64,000 bases of DNA from Hyphomicrobium_A sp963724945 (GTDB lineage: Bacteria > Pseudomonadota > Alphaproteobacteria > Rhizobiales > Hyphomicrobiaceae): contig CAVRWL010000003.1 of assembly GCA_963724945.1 (NCBI GenBank), positions 1,860,001 through 1,924,000 of the forward strand, given 5' to 3'. Of this stretch, positions 27,022 through 34,480 are shown in pieces (within the stretch, counting starts at the first letter, position 1; each line of letters starts with the position of its first letter). Under the pieces are notes generated by a model, which saw only the letters and a program-made list of their open reading frames with translations, did not search any database and was not told the DNA's origin. A program made the position numbers and the translations under genes.

Positions 27022-29778
27022 ATGGATTATGCAAATGTGCTCGATGAGGGACGAGACGTCATTGAGCTCGCAAGGGCGTCCGCGCCTCCACTCTTTCGCG
27101 AGCGCGAGGTTCAGTCCGCTATCGAGGCGATAACCAACGGTCGTTCCGTGCTGCTCGTCGGGCCTGCGGGCGTCGGCAAGAGCACGATTATCGACGCCTT
27201 TGCCGATCGCATCGGTAACTTTGAGTTCAAGGTCCGCCAATTTACGGTGGTCCAGATCATGTCCGGTACCCGCTATCTCGGCGAGTGGCAGTCGAAGCTT
27301 TCCGCTCTGATGGCCGAAGCGGTGCAGTCGAGGACGATCCTCAACATCGTCGATGTGCCCAGCCTCGCCAGCGCGGGAGTCTCAAGCAACAGCAACAGCA
27401 ATTTCCTCGATGCGATGCGCCCGCAAATCGCGAGCGGGCGGCTGCTCATTGTCGGCGAGGTGACGCCGGAGCAGTTGCAATCCATGTCCCGCATCCCCAA
27501 TTTCACCTCCCTGTTCGATCTCATTCACATCGAGCCGCTGTCCGCAGAGCAGATCGCGGAGATCGTCGATCGCGAGGCGAGCGAGATCGGGCTCCCCTTG
27601 GACGCGCCCACGCGCGAACGGCTTATGCAGCTCTGCCGCACGTTCCAAGCGAGCCGGCCGATCCCCGGCGCCGCCGTCGATCTGCTCGGCAGGGTGAAGG
27701 ACTACCGCGATCAGAAGACGGCCATTGGCGAGCAGGTCGAGATCACGCCAGCCTTCATCGAGAAGGTGTTTGCCATCTACAGCGGCTTGCCGCTGTTCGT
27801 GGTTGCGGCGGGCGAGAGCAAGCCGACCAGCCAAATTCGCGAATGGTTTCGCGAGCGGATCATCGGTCAGGAGGCTGCGATCGACGCGGTCGTCGAGATG
27901 ATCGCACTCTACAAGTCGCGGCTCCACGATAAGACCAAGCCAATCGGATCCTTCCTCTTTGTGGGTCCTACTGGCGTCGGCAAAACGGAGTTGGCTCGGG
28001 CACTGGCTATATACTTCTTCGGCAGCGAGCGGCGCATGCTCCGCTTCGACATGTCCGAATTCGCAGAATATGCTGCATTCGAGATGCTTGTCGGCAGCCC
28101 GCGAGAGCCGGAGCGGCCAGCACGATTGGTGGATCCGGTTCGGGCTCAACCGTTCCAGGTCGTCCTCCTCGATGAGATCGAGAAAGGGCACCGCACAATA
28201 CATGATCTCCTCTTGCAGCTGCTCGATGAAGGCAGGCTCACTACGCCCAAAGGCGAGACCATCAATTTCTGCAGCACGATCATCATCGCCACGACAAACG
28301 CGGGGGCCTCCGAAGGAACCACGTCAAGCATCGGCTTTGGTCGCGACGTCGGGCCGAGTTACGATCCAGAGAAGGCACTGCGCGCGATGGGGGCTCAGTT
28401 TCGGCCCGAGTTCATCAACCGGTTCCAGCACCTCGTGCTCTTCCACCCACTGACCCGCGAGCAGGCCGCGCAGATCGCGCACATCGAGTTGCGCTCGCTG
28501 TTGAAGCGGGAGGGCATTACCGAACGGAATTTGATCGTGGACTTGACTGACGATGCAATCGAGCAAGTGCTGGCGGCCGGGTTCAACGCCAGTTTCGGCG
28601 CCCGAGCCATCAAGCGCGAGGTGCGCCGACAGATCATACTTCCGATTGCGACGCTGCTCATGGAGCGCGAGATTGTCCCAGCGAGCATTATTCAGGTGGG
28701 CGTCCGCGACGGCAGGATAGCGGTCGTCGTGGCCGACACGCCCGAAAGCAGCCAAATTCGCGCCGAGCGCGTGCCGATCCGGACGCCTACGGGCGAACGT
28801 CTGACGCGCAAAGTCGTCGGCGAGAGGATCACCAATGCGCGCATGGCAGCCAAGGAGCTGTTCGATGCGAGTGGAGTGGAGAGGCTGCAAGCGGAGATCC
28901 ATGACATCGATGTCCGGCGCAAGGACTATCGCTTCTGGCACGATACCGCCGAGGCCAGCCGAATTCTCGCCCGACAAACTCGCCTTATGGAGGTGGTCTC
29001 GCGCGTGGAGCGTCTGACGGCGTGGGTCGACGAGCTCGGCTCGGGGGCAGCCTCTCAGACGACGCGAAGTCAGCTCGAAAGCTTGGCAGCTCAGCTTGTC
29101 CATTTCGAAGCTGCCCGCGCTGCGGCGCAGCGCGAGCTCGTGCGCATGTCGCCCGAAGGCTACTGGGATGCGCTGGTCGAGATCGCGCCAACCGGGGGCG
29201 GGTCCGAGGCCCGCGACTTCATGTTCAAGATCTACGCTACGTGGGCGAGAGACCGCAGGCTCAAACTCATGATGGTGCGCGAGCCGATGGCTGCGGATGA
29301 GCCGATCATGTTCGCGGCGCGTGGCCACTTTCCATACGGCTACCTCAAACTGGAAGCCGGCTATCACCGGGTACGGCAGAAGCAGGAGGTCTCTGTTGCG
29401 CGCGTCGCGATAGTGCCCTGGCTCGATCGCACGGCGCCGACAGAGTTCGGGGGGCAACGCGCGTTGAAGGCCGTCGGCCAGCTGGGCGGCAAGATCAGGT
29501 CGCGCGTGGAGGTATCCGGCAGCAGCCTCGTCCTCCAGAATGATCGCACCCTCAACGAGAACCGTGAGCTAGCACGCGATCTTGCGCCCAGTTGGGGACT
29601 GCACCAACCGGTAGCCTCTCGAGCGCGGATGATCCGACGCTATGACCTCAAACCATTTTTGGTGCGCGATTATCTAATCGGTCAAGACTTCGCGCGCGCG
29701 GACATTCTCGCCCCTAAGCTCTTCCATGAGCTGTTGTGCGCACGGGTCGACAAGTCCTCTGTGCCCGCAGGGGGGTAG
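27022..29778 (+). CDS. Clp-type double AAA+ unfoldase fused to an RF2-like release factor body
   Basis: This 918-residue protein has two recognisable halves. Residues about 20-260 are a ClpA/B-like D1: Walker A GPAGVGKST (47-55), pore loop GTRYLGEW (82-89) with its Tyr, but Walker B reads DV (111-112) instead of DE. Residues about 275-560 are D2: Walker A GPTGVGKTE, intact Walker B LLDEIEK, sensor 1 TTNAG, SSIGFG (435-440) at the ClpP-docking-loop position of ClpA, arginine finger in FRPEFINRF and sensor 2 FGARAIKRE. The D2 aromatic pore loop is replaced by PREPERPA. Residues about 605-905 align in order with RF2: helical domain, EIAPTGGGSEARDF, YGYLKLEAGYHRVR, FGGQ (809-812), LQNDRTLNENR and a C-terminal helix. 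The SPF codon-reading loop is missing. No Clp N-domain or M-domain is present. The molecular function is inferred, not known. Confidence 0.85.
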   Translation: MDYANVLDEGRDVIELARASAPPLFREREVQSAIEAITNGRSVLLVGPAGVGKSTIIDAFADRIGNFEFKVRQFTVVQIMSGTRYLGEWQSKLSALMAEAVQSRTILNIVDVPSLASAGVSSNSNSNFLDAMRPQIASGRLLIVGEVTPEQLQSMSRIPNFTSLFDLIHIEPLSAEQIAEIVDREASEIGLPLDAPTRERLMQLCRTFQASRPIPGAAVDLLGRVKDYRDQKTAIGEQVEITPAFIEKVFAIYSGLPLFVVAAGESKPTSQIREWFRERIIGQEAAIDAVVEMIALYKSRLHDKTKPIGSFLFVGPTGVGKTELARALAIYFFGSERRMLRFDMSEFAEYAAFEMLVGSPREPERPARLVDPVRAQPFQVVLLDEIEKGHRTIHDLLLQLLDEGRLTTPKGETINFCSTIIIATTNAGASEGTTSSIGFGRDVGPSYDPEKALRAMGAQFRPEFINRFQHLVLFHPLTREQAAQIAHIELRSLLKREGITERNLIVDLTDDAIEQVLAAGFNASFGARAIKREVRRQIILPIATLLMEREIVPASIIQVGVRDGRIAVVVADTPESSQIRAERVPIRTPTGERLTRKVVGERITNARMAAKELFDASGVERLQAEIHDIDVRRKDYRFWHDTAEASRILARQTRLMEVVSRVERLTAWVDELGSGAASQTTRSQLESLAAQLVHFEAARAAAQRELVRMSPEGYWDALVEIAPTGGGSEARDFMFKIYATWARDRRLKLMMVREPMAADEPIMFAARGHFPYGYLKLEAGYHRVRQKQEVSVARVAIVPWLDRTAPTEFGGQRALKAVGQLGGKIRSRVEVSGSSLVLQNDRTLNENRELARDLAPSWGLHQPVASRARMIRRYDLKPFLVRDYLIGQDFARADILAPKLFHELLCARVDKSSVPAGG

Positions 29779-29912
29779 CACTACCCAATTGCGTTGCTGG
29801 GCAGGCCGTATAGCCCCCGAGCGTCTCTCGACACGGTAATGCTCGATGCGACCAATCGAGCCGTCGGATCAGCAGAGCAGCTTGCATCGCCCGTCCGACA
29901 GCAGCGCGCCTC

Positions 29913-30260
29913 TCAAGCGCGGCGTGCCACGTGATCATGCCACTGTGAGCTCGCCCGCTTTGTCCGGCGAGCATGGGCCTCCAACTTGCCAGGCATAATC
30001 GGTAGCGTGCGTCGACGCCACGCAAGAAGACTGCCGATGCAGAAGCCGAAAGCTGCAGCAACTGCCATCACGATTACGTGTTGCGAAGCCGCCCCATAAA
30101 CGTTTGCTCCGGCGGCCGCGACACCTGCGGCTGCGAGCAATAAGCTCGACAGCGACGCAACGATGTAGCGGCGCAGGTTGCCGATCGGGCGCGTGATGAC
30201 GAACGAGACCGCAGCCGCTACCAGAAGGACAACGAGTGGTGTCACTATTGCAAGAAGCAT
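29913..30260 (-). CDS. Small multi-pass membrane protein
   Basis: The 115-residue product has about three hydrophobic helices (LLAIVTPLVVLLVAAAVSFV; the stretch around YIVASLSSLLLAAAGVAAAG; HVIVMAVAAAFGFCIGSLL) and a basic C-terminal tail. The ATG at 30260 has an AAGGA ribosome site; the frame opens at 30335 but those residues are not needed. No family is recognised. It lies downstream of the broken gene at 30.4-31.2 kb on the same strand. Confidence 0.55.
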   Translation of the reverse strand: MLLAIVTPLVVLLVAAAVSFVITRPIGNLRRYIVASLSSLLLAAAGVAAAGANVYGAASQHVIVMAVAAAFGFCIGSLLAWRRRTLPIMPGKLEAHARRTKRASSQWHDHVARRA

Positions 30261-30390
30261 GGGGTATCCTTTGGCTTGAAGCGCATGCTGATCGAATCGA
30301 TCAGGATGATAGCCGTCCGGCGGCCGAAGTGGCACGGCACCCTTTGGCTTTCCCTCGCTGAATTCGCCTTTGCAATAGCTCGATCGGAGC

Positions 30391-31198
30391 TCACTTGTGA
30401 TGGCCGCCCCAGCCTGAGCCGCACCTCTCCATCGGCGGGGCCGTCGTTGACCAGCGGTCCTTAGTTACCGTCACCACGTACCTCCGGCAGCCGGGTGCGG
30501 CGCCGGGCACGAAGCGGACCTGGAAAAGTGCAAGCTCCGGCCGGCGCTGCCGCGGCCAGACGAAGGTCCCAGTATCGGGTGTCTTCGCCATGGCGGCGTC
30601 TATGGCGGTGCGCGCATTGCGGTAGTCCGTCGTCGACAGCCGCGACAAGAGGAACTCGCGACAGATCCGGGTGAAGGCCGGCGGCGACCGCACGCGCTCG
30701 ATAGGGGTCGGTCTGGTCGGTCGCGGGTGGCTGCAACGGCGAAACTGAGAACTCCTTAAGAGCCGGGTGAGTTGTGACTGTTGCCACGGGTTTCGACGGT
30801 GGCGGTGTCGTATCGACGGCGGCAGCAATCTTGCTCGGGGTATGGGACAAGGTCAGCGCGGTATCGGTTCTCGGTGCCGGCTCCGCTGGGCTCGTGTGGT
30901 CTGGCGGGGCCATCGCTGGCGCGACCGGGCTCGGCGCCTTGTACTCCATCAACGCCGAGGAGGTCGCAATTGTCGTCGACAGCCACCGCTGCCAACTTTC
31001 CGGATTTCTAAAGAGCCACCAGCCGCCAGCCGCGATCAGGATGACCACGCATATTCGCATCGCGGAATTGCCGCGCGTTTCCGCTGGCGGCGGGCAAATC
31101 CGCTCGCCTGCAAAGAACGGGCTTTCCTCCGCGTCGTCGTCTTCTGGATCAAAAGAAGACATAGCGGGCGCAGACTTGCGCCAAGCGAGCACACTCAT
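30391..31198 (-). pseudogene. Membrane-anchored hypothetical protein, frameshifted
   Basis: The N-terminal frame (from 31198) encodes an acidic leader, one transmembrane helix (MRICVVILIAAGGWWLF) and a Pro/Thr-rich linker. The conserved C-terminal domain begins as AVAAGLHPDLS, then should continue with LLSRLSTTDYRNARTAID and WPRQRRPELALFQVRFVPG, but these residues are in another frame that ends at 30391. The shift lies at about 30645-30662. Joined, the protein would be about 265 residues. The family is unknown to me. Either decay or a sequencing indel explains the break. Confidence 0.6.
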
Positions 31199-31499
31199 GA
31201 CTAACCCCCTGATATCTATCCCTTAGTAGATATCGGCCCGCTGCCGCCTATGGGGCAGCACACTCAGGGCTAAATGATGACGTACTCGGAAAGCTCCTTA
31301 TTTGTGCGACGGCCCGCCAAGGCATCGCTCCTTGCTTGCGGAAGCCGCTCAGGATACGCCAGCGTCCCTCGCTCGGGCTGAGGGCACAAGGATTCGCCTC
31401 CCAGGGCGCGCTATACCCGTCGCCGGACGTCGGTTCGAGCGACAGTAGGATTGAGCATCTTCGACGACATCGGGGTCAATTTCTCCGAAGGGAATATCA
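31199..31499. other. Intergenic region, no gene seen
   Basis: In these 301 bases, between a minus-strand and a plus-strand gene, I see no coding frame and no strong dyad. Promoters for both neighbours must lie here. Confidence 0.3.
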
Positions 31500-31949
31500 A
31501 TGATCAGGAAACTCAAGGCTCGCATCGGCCGGGGCTGCTTTGCCGCAGCATGTGCGCTTGCCGTTTCATCCCTTTACACGAATCAAGCGGTCGCCTGGGG
31601 TGCCCTTGCGTTTGGAACTTCTCCCGATCGGGCCAGCACGGTGTCGGCCAGTGTTACGGGAAAGGCCAGCTCGGCCGAAGCCTCAAAGTCTGCTCTGGCA
31701 GCGTGTCACGATGCGAAAAACGGACCCGACGAGGCGCGCGCGGCCTGTGTCGTCGTCAGTGCCTTTCAGGATCTGTGCTTTGCCACAGCTGGGACATTCT
31801 GGGCGATCGCGGCAAAAGAAGATGCTGCGCGCGCAGAAGTCATCGCCGCGTGCAAGGGCGCTTCGTGCACGCTAAGTTCCGGCTGCGACGGTCAGGCGCA
31901 GAAGGCAACTCCAGGCGAACAGGTCCCCGCTCACCGCGCCTCCGATTGA
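31500..31949 (+). CDS. Secreted DUF4189-like protein
   Basis: The 149-residue product has a signal peptide (basic MIRKLKARIGRG, hydrophobic core, cleavage near AVA-W). The mature part starts WGALAFGTSPDRAS and shows the DUF4189 pattern of SALAACHDA, AACVVVSAFQDLCFA and AACKGASCTLSSGC, with paired cysteines that would form disulfides in the periplasm. Function is unknown. An in-frame start gives the expected signal peptide; a GAAGGGAATATC stretch upstream provides a ribosome site. Confidence 0.7.
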   Translation: MIRKLKARIGRGCFAAACALAVSSLYTNQAVAWGALAFGTSPDRASTVSASVTGKASSAEASKSALAACHDAKNGPDEARAACVVVSAFQDLCFATAGTFWAIAAKEDAARAEVIAACKGASCTLSSGCDGQAQKATPGEQVPAHRASD

Positions 31950-32039
31950 CGAGTCCTGCGCATTTCCCGATTCATCCTTCACGCATTGGCGCAACGGGGA
32001 CACGTTGCGTGCCCCGAGCATCCGCCAGATGAACGCCTC

Positions 32040-32114
32040 CTAAAAATCGCAGGTGCCGAGGAATGGATCCGCACCTTCGCGATCATCACCACGGACGCGA
32101 ACGAGCTACTCAGG
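32040..32114 (+). pseudogene. Remnant of an SRAP (YedK/HMCES-like) gene
   Basis: A short plus-strand stretch translates as LKIAGAEEWIRTFAIITTDANELL, which matches the conserved inner strand of SOS-response-associated peptidase proteins, which crosslink to abasic sites. No catalytic Cys2 start or downstream HDRMP motif is found in frame, so only a fragment of about 25 codons survives. I see no intact SRAP gene nearby. Confidence 0.45.
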
Positions 32115-32314
32115 CCCACTCGACCCGGGTGAACAAGCCGGAGGACGACGAGCCCACTATCCTCGAGCGCGTCGAGGAGGCAGTCGGGATCGTGGCCAAG
32201 TAGTTTGGGGGCAAAACCGATGATCGATGATATCCGCGCGCTTCTTCTTGAGGAACTGACCCGATCAGCGGAGCCCACTAAGCCCGATCACGCTCGTGCG
32301 CCTCCGGGCGCTCG

Positions 32315-32779
32315 TCAATCGCCGGGCAGCAACGCGCCCAACATCCTCTGCAAGAAGGATGGCTCCTCATCCTCATCGACTTGCGGCGCGGCCCCCAGAG
32401 CGAATCGCTTCCACTGTTTCTGATGATGAGCCGACGCCGCACTCTCAAGGAATGCAGAGCGCACAGCCTTTGCAGCTATTTGCTCTTTGGGGGAGACTTC
32501 CAGAAGAATTGCTGAAGGTGGCATAGGTCTCAGCACCTCAGCGCGAGCGGGGAGCATGCTTCCGGAAGTCCACAAGGCTATCCGCACTTTGGGTGATACG
32601 TGGATACGCAGCCTGTCCGCACCGTCGGATGCGCCAGGCTGCGCGAAGTGGTCCTCAATGACGCCATGGAACGTAGGCGCGTCTGCAAAGTTGAGCCGCA
32701 AGACATCGCCGCCGCGGACTTCACTCGCCGCGAAGGCAGGTCCGGCGAAAAGCCACAAGATCAGGGACGCAATCCGCAT
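32315..32779 (-). CDS. Secreted hypothetical protein
   Basis: The 154-residue product starts at ATG 32779 with a clear signal peptide (MRIASLILWLFAGPAFAA). The mature part has a beta-rich region with GGDVLRLNFADAPTFHGVIEDHF and LRIHVSPKVRIALW, then a charged helix and an acidic tail QVDEDEEPSFLQRML. I do not recognise the family. The neighbours are small secreted proteins and gene remnants, so no role can be proposed. Confidence 0.55.
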   Translation of the reverse strand: MRIASLILWLFAGPAFAASEVRGGDVLRLNFADAPTFHGVIEDHFAQPGASDGADRLRIHVSPKVRIALWTSGSMLPARAEVLRPMPPSAILLEVSPKEQIAAKAVRSAFLESAASAHHQKQWKRFALGAAPQVDEDEEPSFLQRMLGALLPGD

Positions 32780-33055
32780 GTAAAACCTTCCGGTCAAGGT
32801 CTTTGCAGGATCAGTCAGCCCCTTGATTTAGGCTGGAAAAAGGACGGTGGGCTCCAAACGTAGCTTAGTGGCGATAGGGCAGCACGCGAAGTGGCCCGCG
32901 ACGACAAATCGCCTCTTGGCACATCCACCCTTGTCGGGCAGACCCGCCTCGGCTTCGGTCTAAGCGGAGAAACGTTGGCAGAGGCCATTGAGCTAGGCAG
33001 CGAGAGAACCTACCTCTTGCGCGGCCGCTCGGGTGACGCGTTCAAACCGCGAGCG

Positions 33056-33216
33056 TTACTCGACACGTCGGTGACGACGTATAACGATCGCGCCGCGCTG
33101 CATCCCCTGCCATGGCCCTCGGTGGCGCACGTCATATCGTAGAAGCCGCCGTCGCGGCAGACCACAAAGACGTGGTTGTCGGAGACGGAGCGGAGGGCCT
33201 GGTAGGCTTCCGTCAT
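33056..33216 (-). pseudogene. Broken small conserved protein (VCRDGGFYD...RHRGPWQG)
   Basis: The first frame starts at ATG 33216 and reads SDNHVFVVCRDGGFYD. The expected continuation VRHRGPWQGMQRGAI follows one frame over and ends at 33056. Small proteins with this pair of motifs occur in Hyphomicrobiales, so this looks like a decayed or indel-broken copy. Function is unknown. Confidence 0.45.
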
Positions 33217-33261
33217 CTAAACAGGGGGCACTGGCCGCGTGGAGGCGCCGACGTCCCGTCG

Positions 33262-33453
33262 TCAATTGCGCGCGGCGCTAAACCCGAGCCAGGCAAGAAC
33301 AGCGGCCACAAGACACGCAATCCAACTCCCCAAAATCGGGATCGCATGTGAGCCGACCACGACTTGAAAGCCTATTAGGGCTCGCGACAACTGCAGTACC
33401 GCAACAAGCGCGAAGATGACCGCTGCAAGGAGCGAATAATTTTTAGCCGTCAT
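33262..33453 (-). CDS. Small two-helix membrane protein
   Basis: The 63-residue product (ATG 33453, with a GGGAGGA ribosome site) has two hydrophobic segments, LLAAVIFALVAVLQLSRAL and IPILGSWIACLVAAVLAWLG. Small proteins of this type are common in alphaproteobacteria and have no assigned role. Confidence 0.6.
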   Translation of the reverse strand: MTAKNYSLLAAVIFALVAVLQLSRALIGFQVVVGSHAIPILGSWIACLVAAVLAWLGFSAARN

Positions 33454-33483
33454 TTTTTTCCTCCCATCGCTCGTTTTGACCAT

Positions 33484-33933
33484 CTAATGCGCCTCTGGAT
33501 GGACGCCCTCGACCTGATATGTGATCAGCTTCACCAGAGCGGCACCTGGCCCAGAGGTGAACTCATCGATCTTGAGTTTCCCGTCGTGGTTAGCATCAGC
33601 CGCTCTGAAGCGCTGCCCGACGATCGCCAAGTATTCGTCCTTGGTCAGCGTGCCGTCGTGATCTGGGTCATTGCTCTTGAATTCTTCATTGCTGAGGTGA
33701 CCGCGCAGCTCGTTCGCATCGAGAGTGCCATCCTTATCGGTGTCGAGCCGATCGAAAAGTGTCGATGCGCCTTGTCGGGATTCTGCCTCGTCGACAGAGC
33801 CGTCTTTGTTAGTGTCGAGCGCTTGAAAGATCGACGCAGTCGACCTCCTCGCGTGAACGGGCGGAATGCTCGCCACGAGGGCCGCGCACAACAACAGCAT
33901 AACGCCACCGAATTTCAAGCTCGGCTTGCACAT
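33484..33933 (-). CDS. Secreted EF-hand calcium-binding protein
   Basis: After a signal peptide (hydrophobic GGVMLLLCAALVASIPPVHA) the 149-residue product carries four EF-hand loops: DTNKDGSVDEAE, DTDKDGTLDANE, DPDHDGTLTKDE and DANHDGKLKIDE. All keep Asp at positions 1, 3 and 5, Gly at 6 and Glu at 12, so all four should bind Ca2+. I use the ATG at 33933; a GTG at 33945 overlaps the stop of the upstream small gene. It probably works in the periplasm as a calcium buffer or sensor. The partner is unknown. Confidence 0.85.
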   Translation of the reverse strand: MCKPSLKFGGVMLLLCAALVASIPPVHARRSTASIFQALDTNKDGSVDEAESRQGASTLFDRLDTDKDGTLDANELRGHLSNEEFKSNDPDHDGTLTKDEYLAIVGQRFRAADANHDGKLKIDEFTSGPGAALVKLITYQVEGVHPEAH

Positions 33934-33941
33934 CGCTGCCG

Positions 33942-34067
33942 TCACTTCCCCTTGCCGCCCGGTTTGTTGAATTGTGCGCTTAAGGAGGAGGACACAGGCA
34001 CGTCCTTGGGCTTTTCCTTCTTGGGCTTGCGCTTCTCTCGATTGCCCTTCTGTTCACGGTTTGCCAT
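33942..34067 (-). CDS. Small lysine-rich protein (41 aa)
   Basis: A short frame starting at ATG 34067, with a GAGAGG ribosome site, encodes a very basic, Lys/Pro-rich peptide (GNREKRKPKKEKPKD ... NKPGGKGK). Similar tiny basic proteins are widespread in Hyphomicrobiales. Its stop lies 8 bases before the EF-hand ATG, so the two are probably one transcript. Function is unknown. Confidence 0.6.
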   Translation of the reverse strand: MANREQKGNREKRKPKKEKPKDVPVSSSLSAQFNKPGGKGK

Positions 34068-34082
34068 TTTGAGCACCTCTCT

Positions 34083-34310
34083 TCATTTTTGCTGAGTGTT
34101 TGCTGTGGCGGGGGGAACGCTTGCGCTCTGCGGGGGCGTCTGCGCAGTAGCTGTTGTGTTAGCCGGCGGAAGCGCCGTTTGTGCAGTCTTGGCCGACGAG
34201 GTATCGAGCCCCATCCCTGCCGGCATCGGGGGAACTGGCGACTGATATTGCTGTGCCGCGACCGATGCGACGCCAGCCAGAACAAGGCCGATAGCTAGAG
34301 CGATACGCAT
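34083..34310 (-). CDS. Small secreted Pro/Thr-rich protein
   Basis: The product of about 75 residues starts with a signal peptide (MRIALAIGLVLAGVASVAAQ) and has a low-complexity Pro/Gln/Thr/Ala mature part. It lies 15 bases upstream of the Lys-rich gene on the same strand, so the set probably forms an operon with the EF-hand gene. No family is recognised. Confidence 0.5.
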   Translation of the reverse strand: MRIALAIGLVLAGVASVAAQQYQSPVPPMPAGMGLDTSSAKTAQTALPPANTTATAQTPPQSASVPPATANTQQK

Positions 34311-34318
34311 TTTGATCC

Positions 34319-34420
34319 TCACTTCCTCTTGCCCGCCGGCTTGCCCTTCTGCGGGCGCACGCCTGGGCCCTTCTCCGCGTCTTCATCAATAAACTCGACG
34401 CCGGCACCTTCAAGAGCGCG
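34319..34420 (-). pseudogene. C-terminal fragment of an XRE-type regulator
   Basis: This 33-codon open stretch between two stop codons encodes RALEGAGVEFIDEDAEKGPGVR followed by a basic tail. The pattern is the typical end of short XRE-family helix-turn-helix repressors. The DNA-binding part is absent upstream, and no start codon is available, so it is a remnant. Confidence 0.5.
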
Positions 34421-34480
34421 TTACCACTTATTCAGCGTGGAAGTTTCGGGTCGCCTCACCAAAACGCGATTCTTTAGGGC

